DNA from: Rhodospirillaceae bacterium
GTDB lineage: Bacteria; Pseudomonadota; Alphaproteobacteria; UBA6615
Reading direction: 5' to 3'
Assembly: GCA_002713365.1 (NCBI GenBank)
Contig: PASR01000008.1
Coordinates: 396,363-460,362 of the forward strand
Length of the DNA: 64,000 nt
In this document: piece by piece, positions 56,164 to 64,000 of the stretch
Numbering within the stretch: the first letter of the stretch is position 1
Layout of the letters: each line of letters opens with the position of its first letter
Made by a program: the position numbers and the translations under genes
The notes under the pieces: model-generated
Seen by the model: only the letters and a program-made list of their open reading frames with translations
Told to the model about the DNA's origin: nothing
Database searches by the model: none

Positions 56164-57000
56164 CTAATTATTCGCATGAATAGATAGTTGTGCCATTACT
56201 GCTGCAGCTGTTTCTTCAATCGACCGCCTAGTTACATCGATAACTGGCCAGTTTCTTTCTGAAAAATAACGCCTTGCTTCAGTAATTTCCGCACGTACTT
56301 TATCGGGGTCTATATATGGGGTTTCTTCTTTTTGTTTTAATATTGCTAGACGAGCCCTTCTTAGTTCAACCAATCTTTTAGGGTCATTAGTTAGTCCAAT
56401 AACTATGGCATTTTTGATCCGATCCAAAATTTCTGGAAGCGGAATCCCTGGCACATATGGCACATTAACAGCTTTTACACCACGGTTTGCCAAATATAGA
56501 CAGGTAGGTGTTTTGGATGTTCTGGAGACGCCAACTAATATAACATCAGATTGATCATATTCCTCCGAACGTTGCCCATCATCATGTGCTAAAGCCCAAT
56601 CCATGGCTTCAATACGCTCAAAATATTCAGCATCCATCTCGTGTTGTCCACCTATTCGATGCACGGGTTGAGCGCCCAGAAATTGACCAAAGGCTGCAAT
56701 AACTGGATCAAGAACAGAAATACATGGTATTTTTAACCTACGACAACCTTCTCGCAACTGCTTTCGTAAAGCATCATTCACTAGAGTGAACATAACCGGT
56801 CCGGGTTTATCCTTAATAGCGTCAAGAACAATTTGCATGGCTTCTTCTGAGCTAGCCATTGGCCAAACATGTTCCACTGCCTCCACATGATCAAATTGAA
56901 CTAAGCAAGCACGCGCTACAGAGTGGATAGTTTCTCCGGTAGAATCAGATACCAAGTGTAAATCAAACACCTGGTTTCCTAAAGATTCACTTTTATTCAT
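56164..57000 (-). CDS. ppsR: PpsR/PDRP-type bifunctional kinase/phosphotransferase (DUF299)
   Basis: ADP-dependent kinase and Pi-dependent phosphotransferase that controls pyruvate phosphate dikinase or PEP synthase. The 278-residue protein begins after a short N-terminus with VFDLHLVSDSTGETIHSVARA. It has the P-loop-like GVSRTSKTP at 157-165 and the C-terminal IDVTRRSIEETAAAV. It is the first gene left of the AT-rich hemE intergenic stretch, as in Caulobacter, where this gene flanks the replication origin. Confidence 0.94.
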   Translation of the reverse strand: MNKSESLGNQVFDLHLVSDSTGETIHSVARACLVQFDHVEAVEHVWPMASSEEAMQIVLDAIKDKPGPVMFTLVNDALRKQLREGCRRLKIPCISVLDPVIAAFGQFLGAQPVHRIGGQHEMDAEYFERIEAMDWALAHDDGQRSEEYDQSDVILVGVSRTSKTPTCLYLANRGVKAVNVPYVPGIPLPEILDRIKNAIVIGLTNDPKRLVELRRARLAILKQKEETPYIDPDKVRAEITEARRYFSERNWPVIDVTRRSIEETAAAVMAQLSIHANN

Positions 57001-57345
57001 TTACATTTAACCTGTTGAAAAGATTCTATAAACGTAGATAACTTATCTTTAAAAAATACATTATAAATAAATTAAATATCTCTGTTTTGATATCAACAGA
57101 CTGATACCCATTAGTATAAAGATATTCATATTCTGTGGATTAAAAATTAAATACTTTTTATCCCCAACTTTGTCCCTCAATATATTCATATTAACAAACA
57201 AGAAAAGTCCCTTACAACTTATACTTAAATATACATTTCCACAGTAACATCACGATATGAATAAAATATAATATAAGCTAATAAGTCTGAAGATTAAAAA
57301 TTACTCACATAATTCCTATCCACTACTATATCTACAACCTTTTAA

Positions 57346-57363
57346 ATTAATTTATAAATTAAT
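57346..57363. repeat. 18-bp perfect AT-only palindrome inside the candidate origin
   Basis: ATTAATTTATAAATTAAT is its own reverse complement. It consists only of A and T and sits within the AT-rich stretch, so it could help strand opening or serve as a protein site. Palindromes of A/T can also arise by chance in such sequence. Confidence 0.5.
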
Positions 57364-57393
57364 ATTTAGATATGGATTTGAATAGAATTCTAA

Positions 57394-57418
57394 GCTTAAT
57401 ATCAATAAATTATTAAGC
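57394..57418. promoter_or_regulatory. IHF-type site flanked by a 7-bp inverted repeat, upstream of hemE
   Basis: TATCAA-TAAA-TTA (57400-57412) fits the IHF consensus WATCAA-N4-TTR. The arms GCTTAAT (57394-57400) and ATTAAGC (57412-57418) are exact complements. It ends 34 bp before the hemE start. IHF sites occur in the Caulobacter origin, but the match is short. Confidence 0.4.
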
Positions 57419-57452
57419 ACATATTTAATACCAATATAGAATTGAAAATAAA

Positions 57453-58487
57453 TTGAAAAAAATATTTTTAGAAGCTTTAAATGGTAAAATTCTAGAAAGA
57501 CCACCATTTTGGTTTATGCGGCAAGCTGGTAGATATTTGCCGGAATATAGAGAAATTCGACACAATATTCCTTCATTTTTAGATCTGTGTTATAATCCTG
57601 TGTTTGCATCAGAAGTAACAATGCAGCCTATTGATAGATTTAAACCAGATGTTGCCATACTTTTTTCAGATATTTTAGTCATACCTGATGCACTGGGAAG
57701 AAAAGTTTCTTTTTCTAAAGGCATTGGACCTAAGCTTGATCCGATTATCTCTACAAAAGATGTTGAGAATCTATTAGTAAATAATATTAATCATCACCTA
57801 TCTCCAGTTTACGAAACAGTAAAAAAGGTTAAAAATAGACTTCCTGAAGATGTATCTTTATTAGGATTCGCTGGAGCACCCTGGACCGTTGCAACATATA
57901 TGGTTGAGGGAGGCTCTAGTCGTGATTTTTTAAAAGTAAAAACATGGGCTCGAGAAGATGCTGAAAGGTTTGATTGTCTTCTCTCAATATTAGTAGAAGC
58001 GACAACTGATTATTTAATTGGTCAGATAGAGGCTGGTGCTGATGCCATACAGATTTTTGATACTTGGGCAGGGATAGTACCATCTGATCAATTTAATAAA
58101 TTTGTAATAACTCCTACAAAAAAAATTATTTCTAATGTCCGTAAATTAAAACCTGATATTAAATTTATCGGTTTTCCTAAGGGAATAGGACCGGAGATAT
58201 CTACATATATTTCTGAAACAGGAATTGATTGTATAAGTATTGATAGTACTTTATCTCCAAATTACGCTGCTAAATATCTACAGGGAGATTGTACAATACA
58301 AGGAAACCTTGATCCAGTTGCGTTGTTAATTGGTGGTAAAACTATGCTAAAAGCAGCAGATGAAATAATAAAAAATTTGAATGATGGCCCATTTATATTT
58401 AATTTAGGTCATGGAGTTATGCCTCAAACACCACCAGAAAATGTTGTGTTATTAGCTGAACATATTAAGTCTCAAGGTAATCAATGA
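57453..58487 (+). CDS. hemE: Uroporphyrinogen decarboxylase
   Basis: Decarboxylates uroporphyrinogen III in heme synthesis. The 344-residue protein has the signature PPFWFMRQAGRYLPEYREIR near the N-terminus, GFAGAPWTVATYMVEGG and FNLGHGVMPQTPPENV. The only suitable start is TTG 57453; no ATG exists upstream in frame before a stop. Codon use is visibly more AT-rich than in most neighbours. Overlaps hemH by 4 bp (ATGA). First gene right of the candidate origin. Confidence 0.95.
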   Translation: MKKIFLEALNGKILERPPFWFMRQAGRYLPEYREIRHNIPSFLDLCYNPVFASEVTMQPIDRFKPDVAILFSDILVIPDALGRKVSFSKGIGPKLDPIISTKDVENLLVNNINHHLSPVYETVKKVKNRLPEDVSLLGFAGAPWTVATYMVEGGSSRDFLKVKTWAREDAERFDCLLSILVEATTDYLIGQIEAGADAIQIFDTWAGIVPSDQFNKFVITPTKKIISNVRKLKPDIKFIGFPKGIGPEISTYISETGIDCISIDSTLSPNYAAKYLQGDCTIQGNLDPVALLIGGKTMLKAADEIIKNLNDGPFIFNLGHGVMPQTPPENVVLLAEHIKSQGNQ

Positions 58488-59530
58488 AAATAGCTGTTGT
58501 CCTTTATAATTTAGGTGGTCCCGATAAAATTGAAGATGTTCAGCCGTTTCTATTTAATTTATTTAATGATCCAATGATTATAGGTGTTCCTACTCCGCTA
58601 AGGTGGTTACTAGCAAAAATTATATCTAGACGTAGAGCACCAATAGCTAAAGAAATATATAAATATTTAGGCGGGGGTTCTCCTCTTCTAGAAAATACTA
58701 GGAAGCAAGCAGAAGCTTTAGAATTAGAACTTAAGACTCAAGGTGATAATGAATTTAGAGTCTTTGTGGCTATGAGATATTGGCATCCGACAGCCTATGA
58801 AGTGGCCCTTAAAATAAAAAGTTATAAACCAGATCAGATTATTCTTATGCCGCTCTATCCTCAATACTCGACTACTACAGTTGGTTCATTTCTTAATGTT
58901 TGGAGGAAGGTAGTTAAAAGAGTGGATTTAGATTGTATTACTAAATCAATTTGTTGTTATCCCAGAGAACAGGGTTTTATATCTCCTATTTCTGAGTTTA
59001 TAAAATCTTCGCTAAAGAATATTGGAGAAGATAAAAAAACTCGTATTTTGTTTTCGGCCCACGGACTTCCCAAAAAAATTGTAGACAAAGGAGACCCCTA
59101 TCAATGGCAGGTTGAACAATCTGCGCAAGCAATTGTAGAAGACATCTCAATAGATGGTTTAGATTGGGTTAACTGCTATCAAAGTAGGGTAGGGCCCTTG
59201 GAGTGGATAGGTCCCTCGACTGAAGAAGAGATCAGGCGTGCGGGTAGAGAAAAATTGGCCGTTATAGTTGTACCATTAGCTTTTGTGTCGGAACATTCAG
59301 AAACTTTAGTGGAGTTGGATATTGAATATAAGCTTATTGCAGATAAAGCTAATGTAATAGAATATACTCGCGCACCAACTGTTAGTTTAGATAAAAAATT
59401 TATAAAAAGCCTCGCTAAAATAGTTCTATTATCTTTGTCTAATACAAGGGGTATTTGTAGCGGGTCACCAGGACAATTATGTCCAAAAAGGTGGAAAAAA
59501 TGCCCAGCCTCTCAGGCTCAGGTGTTTTGA
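58484..59530 (+). CDS. hemH: Ferrochelatase
   Basis: Inserts Fe(II) into protoporphyrin IX. The 348 residues have VVLYNLGGPDKIEDV, AMRYWHPTAYEVA, the catalytic His in FSAHGLPKKIVDKGDPY, and CYQSRVGPLEWIGPSTEEEI. The C-terminus holds three cysteines (CSGSPGQLC and KKCP) that could take part in an iron-sulfur cluster like those of some alphaproteobacterial ferrochelatases; the spacing differs from the animal enzyme. Overlaps hemE by 4 bp and hemJ by 1 bp. Confidence 0.95.
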   Translation: MKIAVVLYNLGGPDKIEDVQPFLFNLFNDPMIIGVPTPLRWLLAKIISRRRAPIAKEIYKYLGGGSPLLENTRKQAEALELELKTQGDNEFRVFVAMRYWHPTAYEVALKIKSYKPDQIILMPLYPQYSTTTVGSFLNVWRKVVKRVDLDCITKSICCYPREQGFISPISEFIKSSLKNIGEDKKTRILFSAHGLPKKIVDKGDPYQWQVEQSAQAIVEDISIDGLDWVNCYQSRVGPLEWIGPSTEEEIRRAGREKLAVIVVPLAFVSEHSETLVELDIEYKLIADKANVIEYTRAPTVSLDKKFIKSLAKIVLLSLSNTRGICSGSPGQLCPKRWKKCPASQAQVF

Positions 59531-59967
59531 TGTATGTGTTTATTCTTATAGTAAAAGCACTTCATATTATTTCCGTTATTTCTTGGATGGCAGGACTGCT
59601 ATATTTACCTAGGCTGTTTGTTTATCACAGTCAGGTTGAAATTAAATCTCCCGAAAGTGAAATGCTCAAGAAAATGGAACGTCGTTTAACCTGGATAATC
59701 ATGACCCCAGCCATGATACTATCTTTAATATTTGGGGGAATACTAATGTCATATCCTGGTCTTGTTGATTGGGAAAGCGGCTGGATATGGGTTAAACTTT
59801 TTTCTGTTTTTTTATTGTTTATTACTCATATTATTTTCTGTCGTTGGCAAAAATATTTTTATATAGATGACAATAAAAACTCTACGCGTACCTACAGATT
59901 GGCCAATGAAGTTCCTACTTTTTTAATGGTTATTATCGTTATAATGGTGGTTTTAAAGCCGTTCTAA
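59530..59967 (+). CDS. hemJ: HemJ, protoporphyrinogen IX oxidase
   Basis: A 145-residue inner-membrane protein with four helices. It starts MYVFILIVKALHIISVISWM and includes AGLLYLPRLFVYH, the family hallmark with conserved His and Arg. ERRLTWIIMTPAMILSL and the C-terminal NEVPTFLMVIIVIMVVLKPF follow. It oxidises protoporphyrinogen IX, the step just before HemH. ATG 59530 overlaps the hemH stop (TGATG). A longer in-frame reading from 59479 lies in hemH. Confidence 0.93.
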   Translation: MYVFILIVKALHIISVISWMAGLLYLPRLFVYHSQVEIKSPESEMLKKMERRLTWIIMTPAMILSLIFGGILMSYPGLVDWESGWIWVKLFSVFLLFITHIIFCRWQKYFYIDDNKNSTRTYRLANEVPTFLMVIIVIMVVLKPF

Positions 59968-60190
59968 GCTTTATAAAGGTTGACTTGCAGGTGTATTATA
60001 ACATATTGGGTAATTATTAGACGCAAAGTTATGTTGTTTAGCGTGCGATTAATCCTACCTAATTTGTCGAATATAGTCTTGATAAGTATTTGACATTATC
60101 ACTGCCAGAGAAAATTAAAACCCTGGAAATTAAAAGCATTTACGGAATCCGTGGGTTTATAAACTCTTTATTACATTACCGGTAAAAAAA

Positions 60191-61447
60191 ATGGATCTAC
60201 AAGAACTAAAACAAAAAACACCTAGCGATCTTCTAGCATTTGCTGAAGAATTAGAAATTGAAGGCGCCAGCAACCTTAGAATGCAGGATATGATGTTCGG
60301 TATTTTAAAGGCACTTGCTGAAAGTGGAATACCGATTCATGGGGGAGGTGTTCTAGAGGTTTTACAGGATGGGTTTGGCTTTCTCCGTTCTCCTGAATCT
60401 AATTACTTACCAGGTCCAGATGATATATATGTATCACCTAGCCAGGTTAGGCGATTTGCTTTGCGCACTGGTGATACAGTTGAAGGAGAAATTCGTGCTC
60501 CAAAAGATGGCGAGCGATATTTTGCGTTGTTAAAAACAAATAAAGTAAACTTTGATGATGCGGAACAAACTCGTCATCGTATAAATTTTGATAACCTTAC
60601 CCCACTATACCCAGAAGAAAAAATATCTCTTGAAATTGAAACAAGTGCTGATAAAGATCCCACACTCAGGGTAATTGATATAGTCGCTCCACTGGGCAAG
60701 GGACAAAGAGCTTTACTTGTTGCACCACCTCGCACTGGTAAAACTGTTATGATGCAAAATGTGGCCAAAGCAATTATGGCTAATCACCCCGATGTTTACC
60801 TTTTGGTTTTACTAATCGATGAAAGGCCAGAAGAAGTAACAGATATGCAGCGAACTGTTAGAGGAGAGGTTATTGCATCTACTTTTGATGAGCCAGCCTC
60901 TAGACACGTACAGGTTGCAGAGATGGTTATAGCTAAGGCTAAGCGTTTGGTTGAGCATAAGCGTGATGTAGTGATTTTGTTGGATTCTATAACACGTTTG
61001 GCACGTGCTTATAATACTGTAATTCCTTCCTCTGGAAAAGTTTTAACAGGTGGCGTGGATGCAAATGCTTTGCAAAGACCTAAAAGATTTTTTGGGGCGG
61101 CTCGAAATATAGAAGAGGGTGGATCATTAACCATTATTTCGACTGCCTTAATAGAGACTGGGTCTAGGATGGATGAGGTTATATTTGAAGAGTTTAAGGG
61201 TACAGGTAATTCAGAAATTATTCTCGATCGTAAACTTGCCGATAAACGAACTTGGCCCTCAATCGATATCACCAAATCAGGTACTCGCAAAGAAGAGTTA
61301 TTAGTTCAAAAAGATACACTCTCTAAAATGTGGATGTTGAGACGAATTCTGATGCCGATGGGGGTAGTAGATGGAATGGAGTTTTTATTGGATAAAATGA
61401 AGCAAACAAAAACGAATAATGAATTCTATGATTCTATGAATCAATAG
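60191..61447 (+). CDS. rho: Transcription termination factor Rho
   Basis: Hexameric RNA-dependent ATPase, 418 residues. The N-terminal RNA-binding domain has [37 protein letters not shown]. The Walker A is [12 protein letters not shown] and the Walker B is [16 protein letters not shown], with the Q/R-loop region [21 protein letters not shown]. The length matches E. coli Rho. The 223-bp leader upstream holds no gene and may carry the autoregulatory Rho-dependent region. Confidence 0.97.
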   Translation: MDLQELKQKTPSDLLAFAEELEIEGASNLRMQDMMFGILKALAESGIPIHGGGVLEVLQDGFGFLRSPESNYLPGPDDIYVSPSQVRRFALRTGDTVEGEIRAPKDGERYFALLKTNKVNFDDAEQTRHRINFDNLTPLYPEEKISLEIETSADKDPTLRVIDIVAPLGKGQRALLVAPPRTGKTVMMQNVAKAIMANHPDVYLLVLLIDERPEEVTDMQRTVRGEVIASTFDEPASRHVQVAEMVIAKAKRLVEHKRDVVILLDSITRLARAYNTVIPSSGKVLTGGVDANALQRPKRFFGAARNIEEGGSLTIISTALIETGSRMDEVIFEEFKGTGNSEIILDRKLADKRTWPSIDITKSGTRKEELLVQKDTLSKMWMLRRILMPMGVVDGMEFLLDKMKQTKTNNEFYDSMNQ

Positions 61448-61471
61448 GTTTATTATTTTTGTATGAATAAG

Positions 61472-61831
61472 CTATCGTGTTTGAATTGATCTAGCACAAT
61501 CGATACAAATAGCAGTAGCTAAGTCTTGCTTTAGTCTCTCTTGAGATATTTCTTCACCGCAATTTATACAGAATCCGTACTCATCATTATCGATACGGCT
61601 AAGTGCACTATCTATTTTCTTGATTTGTAATATACGTCTTTTTTGGGCTGCACCTGCAGTTTCTTTTGCTATCAAGGCATCCATTCTTGATAGTCTTCCA
61701 ATGCGTTGCTGATCTAGCTCTACGGGCGCAATGGATTTCGATGCTTTCTCTTTATGATTAATCACTTCCTTTTTCAAAGATTCTAGGGCAAATCTTATTG
61801 CTTTAACGTTTTTGTTAGTTTTTTTAACCAA
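61472..61831 (-). CDS. DksA/TraR-type zinc-finger protein
   Basis: From TTG 61831 the product is 119 residues. A coiled-coil N-terminal part is followed by a four-cysteine zinc finger, C-X2-C and C-X2-C with 17 residues between, in GFCINCGEEIS and ICIDCARS, and the RLSRMDAL motif. DksA-like proteins bind RNA polymerase and tune rRNA and stress transcription. The start was placed after the quinone reductase stop because a longer in-frame reading reaches 61957 inside that gene. Confidence 0.82.
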   Translation of the reverse strand: MVKKTNKNVKAIRFALESLKKEVINHKEKASKSIAPVELDQQRIGRLSRMDALIAKETAGAAQKRRILQIKKIDSALSRIDNDEYGFCINCGEEISQERLKQDLATAICIDCARSIQTR

Positions 61832-61838
61832 TTTTTTA

Positions 61839-62813
61839 CTAAGGCAACAATACCGTAGATCCAGTAGTTTTTCGGGCCTCAAGGTCCCGATGGGCTTGAG
61901 CAGTATTTTCGAGTGGATAGGTTTGATGAATCTCGATTTTAACTGCGCCAGAGCCAATCACACTAAATAAATCGTTAGCGCAGGACTCAAGGGCAGGGCG
62001 TGAAGCTGTGTAGTGAAATAACACTGGGCGAGTTACATAAATTGATCCATATGTTGAAAGGTCAATTATATTAAGTGGATCAGTAGCACCGGATGCGGCG
62101 CCAAAACATACTAGCATTCCAAGTGGTGATAAGCATTTCATAGAATTATAGAAAGTATCTTTTCCAACTCCATCGTATACTACGGGAACGCCCTCGCCTC
62201 CAGTAATTTCATTTACGCGCTCAACAAAGTCTTCAGTTTGGTAGTTTATCGTATGATGTACGCCATGCGCTTTTGCTAAATCTGCTTTTTCTTTACTACC
62301 CACTGTTCCTATTACTGTTGCTCCTAAGTGGTTTAACCACTGACTGGCAATAAGACCAACTCCCCCCGCTGCAGCGTGAAGTAAAACAGTCATTCCTGGT
62401 TCTACTCTAAATGTTTGTCTAATAAGAAACTGAGCTGTCATTCCCTTTAGCATAGATGCTGCAGCTACTTGGTCATTTACCCCATCTGGCAATTTAACAG
62501 CAATTTTAGCGGGCATAACACGTGCTTCTGAATACGCTCCGGCCGGCATATCAGCATATCCGATGCGATCCCCTACAGATAGGTGGTTTACGCCTTCGCC
62601 GACCTCCTCAACAATACCAGCGGCCTCTAGTCCAAGTATTGAGGGCATAGGTAGAGGTCTGACACCAGTTCGTAAGTATGTATCTATGTAATTGAGTCCT
62701 ATGGCTGTGTGACGAACAAGAATTTCGCCTTCAGATGGAGATCCTACATTAACTTCATCCCAGCTTAAAACTTCGGGACCACCCGTTTCGTGTATACGTA
62801 TTGCATGAACCAT
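61839..62813 (-). CDS. NADPH:quinone reductase-like zinc-free MDR dehydrogenase
   Basis: 324 residues of the medium-chain dehydrogenase superfamily. GVRPLPMPSILGLEAAGIVEEVGEGV and the cofactor loop LHAAAGGVGLIASQWLNHLGA are typical of bacterial quinone oxidoreductases, and no structural zinc cysteines are present. The ligand is not predictable. Ends 8 bp before the DksA-type gene on the same strand. Confidence 0.9.
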   Translation of the reverse strand: MVHAIRIHETGGPEVLSWDEVNVGSPSEGEILVRHTAIGLNYIDTYLRTGVRPLPMPSILGLEAAGIVEEVGEGVNHLSVGDRIGYADMPAGAYSEARVMPAKIAVKLPDGVNDQVAAASMLKGMTAQFLIRQTFRVEPGMTVLLHAAAGGVGLIASQWLNHLGATVIGTVGSKEKADLAKAHGVHHTINYQTEDFVERVNEITGGEGVPVVYDGVGKDTFYNSMKCLSPLGMLVCFGAASGATDPLNIIDLSTYGSIYVTRPVLFHYTASRPALESCANDLFSVIGSGAVKIEIHQTYPLENTAQAHRDLEARKTTGSTVLLP

Positions 62814-62870
62814 ATTTACCTCCCAGCTATCATATTTGTGGAATAAATTTATAATGTTTTATCTATTAGC

Positions 62871-63332
62871 CTATGTATTAATATCAACACCTTCAAGATT
62901 AAGTAAATATTTTTTCGTTTTAGATCCTCCTTTTCCAGAATACCCACTTATTGTTATTTTTTTTGTTAAAACTCTGTGACAGGGGATAATTATTGGCAAG
63001 GGGTTTTTTCCGCAAGCGTTACCAATAGCTCTAGGCGATGATTTAATATTGGAAGCTATTTCTCCGTATGTTAAAAAGTCCCCATATTTTATTGCGTTTA
63101 TAATATTCCAAGTTTTTACCTGATGCATAGTTCCTTTCGGGTTTAACGGAAGATTGAAATCTTTTAAAGTTTTAGAAAAATATGCCTTTAACTGATCGGA
63201 TGCTTCACTAAGTAATGCATTAGGTGTTTCATTGGGCTGTTTATTCCATTCTAGTTTTATTAAAAACCCGTTTTCTTCTATCAATGTGAGTGGGCCAAGT
63301 GGGCTGGTGATACTAAGTCGACTTTTGGTCAT
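62871..63332 (-). CDS. ogt: Methylated-DNA-protein-cysteine S-methyltransferase
   Basis: 153 residues. The nucleophile Cys is in IIIPCHRVLT, preceded by NACGKNPLP, with GYSGKGGSKTKKYLL after it, and an N-terminal methyltransferase_1N part. It lacks the Ada N-terminal zinc domain. Repairs O6-alkylguanine in a suicide reaction. Its ATG overlaps the stop of the upstream YyaL-type gene (TAATG), indicating coupled translation. Confidence 0.94.
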   Translation of the reverse strand: MTKSRLSITSPLGPLTLIEENGFLIKLEWNKQPNETPNALLSEASDQLKAYFSKTLKDFNLPLNPKGTMHQVKTWNIINAIKYGDFLTYGEIASNIKSSPRAIGNACGKNPLPIIIPCHRVLTKKITISGYSGKGGSKTKKYLLNLEGVDINT

Positions 63333-64000
63333 TATGATTCCAGATGTCTTTTTAGGGTTTCTGCATTCTCAAGGGGGACTGAACATACTTGACCATAACA
63401 GACATACGCGGTGGCATTTTCATTTATTTTGGTTTTTCCAAATGCCGGATGTTCGGGATACAATGCCTCACCGTCGGGTATTATTGATAAAACGCGAGTG
63501 GGTATATTAAAAAGATTTTGAGCAGCTAAGAGTTCTTTTGTATCCTCATCATCCATATCACCTATAATTATGATTTGGACCGCTTCAATTAAGAATTGGG
63601 CCGCATTGATAAGGGTTACATGTCCATAGGGATTTTTTTCTGCTTCGGCTGAGAAGGCAGTAATTACAGATTCGCAACGTTTCCTATAATAGTCATGACC
63701 AGTTAGGTAATAAAGGCGGGCAAGTACTTCTGCGATTATTCCATTTCCTGACGGAGTAGCATTATCTAAGCAAGTCTTTGTTCGGACTATAACATCTTCA
63801 GCATCTTGTGATGTAAAATAATATCCCCCAAGATCCTCGTCCCAGTAAAATTTATCCAAGACTTTAATCCAACATTTAACATTATCTAAGTATTCATAAT
63901 TATTTGTGCTTTCAAAAAGAAGAAGACCAGCTCTGGACATATTGGCATAGTCATCAAGTGTTGCTAAGTGTTTCGCAATATCAAGTCGATAAGAGTGGAG
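63332..64000 (-). CDS. YyaL/DUF255-family protein, C-terminal fragment
   Basis: 222 codons remain in frame from the window edge to TAA 63332. The segment is the C-terminal six-hairpin (alpha/alpha toroid) part of YyaL/SPATA20-type proteins, with LDDYANMSRAGLLLFES, the DNATPSGNGIIAEVLARLYYLTG turn and a CYGQVCSVPLENAETL tail resembling the family's CxxxxC-type end. The thioredoxin-like N-terminal domain is beyond the window. The frame stays open to 64000, so the gene is 5'-truncated by the window and not by mutation. Confidence 0.85.
   Translation of the reverse strand, partial: LHSYRLDIAKHLATLDDYANMSRAGLLLFESTNNYEYLDNVKCWIKVLDKFYWDEDLGGYYFTSQDAEDVIVRTKTCLDNATPSGNGIIAEVLARLYYLTGHDYYRKRCESVITAFSAEAEKNPYGHVTLINAAQFLIEAVQIIIIGDMDDEDTKELLAAQNLFNIPTRVLSIIPDGEALYPEHPAFGKTKINENATAYVCYGQVCSVPLENAETLKRHLES

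Larger units (their letters stand above)
57001..57452. other. Candidate chromosomal replication origin (oriC) between ppsR and hemE
   Basis: 452 bp, very AT-rich, with no coding frame. Genes point away on both sides: ppsR through dnaQ leftward, hemE through rho rightward. In Caulobacter and other alphaproteobacteria oriC lies beside hemE. Degenerate DnaA-box-like sites (consensus TTATNCACA) are TAATCCACA on the minus strand (57142-57134), TTATCCCCA (57158-57166) and TTACTCACA (57301-57309), each one mismatch away. CTATCCACT (57316-57324) is weaker. An IHF-type site and an 18-bp palindrome are annotated separately. The evidence is synteny plus composition; no perfect DnaA box was seen. Confidence 0.6.

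Noticed and set aside
57383-57392. TAGAATTCTA palindrome upstream of hemE as an Irr iron-control (ICE) site
   Set aside because: The arms have no central spacer and do not fit the longer ICE consensus; this can arise by chance in AT-rich DNA.
1-64000. tRNA or rRNA genes, CRISPR arrays, insertion sequences, prophage or toxin-antitoxin pairs
   Set aside because: No cloverleaf-like gaps, direct repeat arrays, transposase genes or integrase genes were seen; every larger gap was inspected by eye.

Overview
The window looks like a chromosomal segment of a free-living alphaproteobacterium, most like the Rhodospirillales or related marine lineages, with an AT-rich genome. Evidence: alphaproteobacterial gene neighbourhoods (mutS/glnD/murJ; pstSCAB-phoU-phoB with long PstC and PstA; hrcA-grpE beside dnaK-dnaJ; hisB-hisH-hisA-hisF-hisE; hslVU; Tim44-MltA-Smr; secB/dnaQ-coaE-aroE-maf-ppsR next to hemE-hemH-hemJ-rho). 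The taxonomic call is an inference from gene content; there is no rRNA gene. No tRNA, IS element, CRISPR array or prophage was seen. Nearly all genes are core functions.

Layout. 1-7.1 kb (minus): mutS, an MFS exporter, glnD and the first 26 codons of murJ. 7.2-17.3 kb (plus): a phosphate block, phoR, a porin, a broken arsC plus the aquaglyceroporin gene aqpS, then pstS-pstC-pstA-pstB-phoU-phoB. Two Fur-type palindromes precede the porin, and PhoB-type repeats precede both the arsC/aqpS unit and pstS. 17.4-22.7 kb: an orphan oligopeptide-binding protein, a PfkB kinase, an EI24 membrane protein, a bactofilin with a coupled lipoprotein, and nth. 22.8-28.9 kb (minus): dapB, dnaJ, dnaK, grpE, hrcA. 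29.1-36.8 kb: rph, rdgB, hemW, an LpoA-like lipoprotein, rsmI, a BON lipoprotein, a SirB1-type protein and gshB, closed by a strong terminator.

36.9-43.5 kb (minus): a small VOC/cupin/TauD oxygenase group, a HIT protein and a his operon. 43.7-46.4 kb (plus): hslV, hslU and a cyclase-family hydrolase. 46.5-52 kb (minus): mltA and tim44, then the lactate-oxidation set lutA-lutB-lutC, in which lutC carries an in-frame amber codon, then an Smr gene. 52.2-57 kb: fxsA and secB (plus), dnaQ, coaE, aroE, maf and ppsR (minus). 57.0-57.45 kb is a very AT-rich gene-free stretch between ppsR and hemE with degenerate DnaA-box-like sites, an 18-bp palindrome and an IHF-type site; by synteny with Caulobacter it is the likely chromosomal origin. 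57.45-61.4 kb (plus): hemE, hemH, hemJ, rho. 61.5-64 kb (minus): a DksA/TraR-type protein, a quinone reductase, ogt and a truncated YyaL/DUF255 gene.

How the parts work together: PhoR/PhoB with PhoU and PstSCAB sense and import phosphate. The adjacent aqpS/arsC remnant ties that locus to arsenate detoxification, and the porin with Fur-type sites ties it to iron. The strongest items for follow-up are the candidate oriC, the double Fur site, the PhoB-type promoter on the decayed ars unit, and the amber-interrupted lutC.
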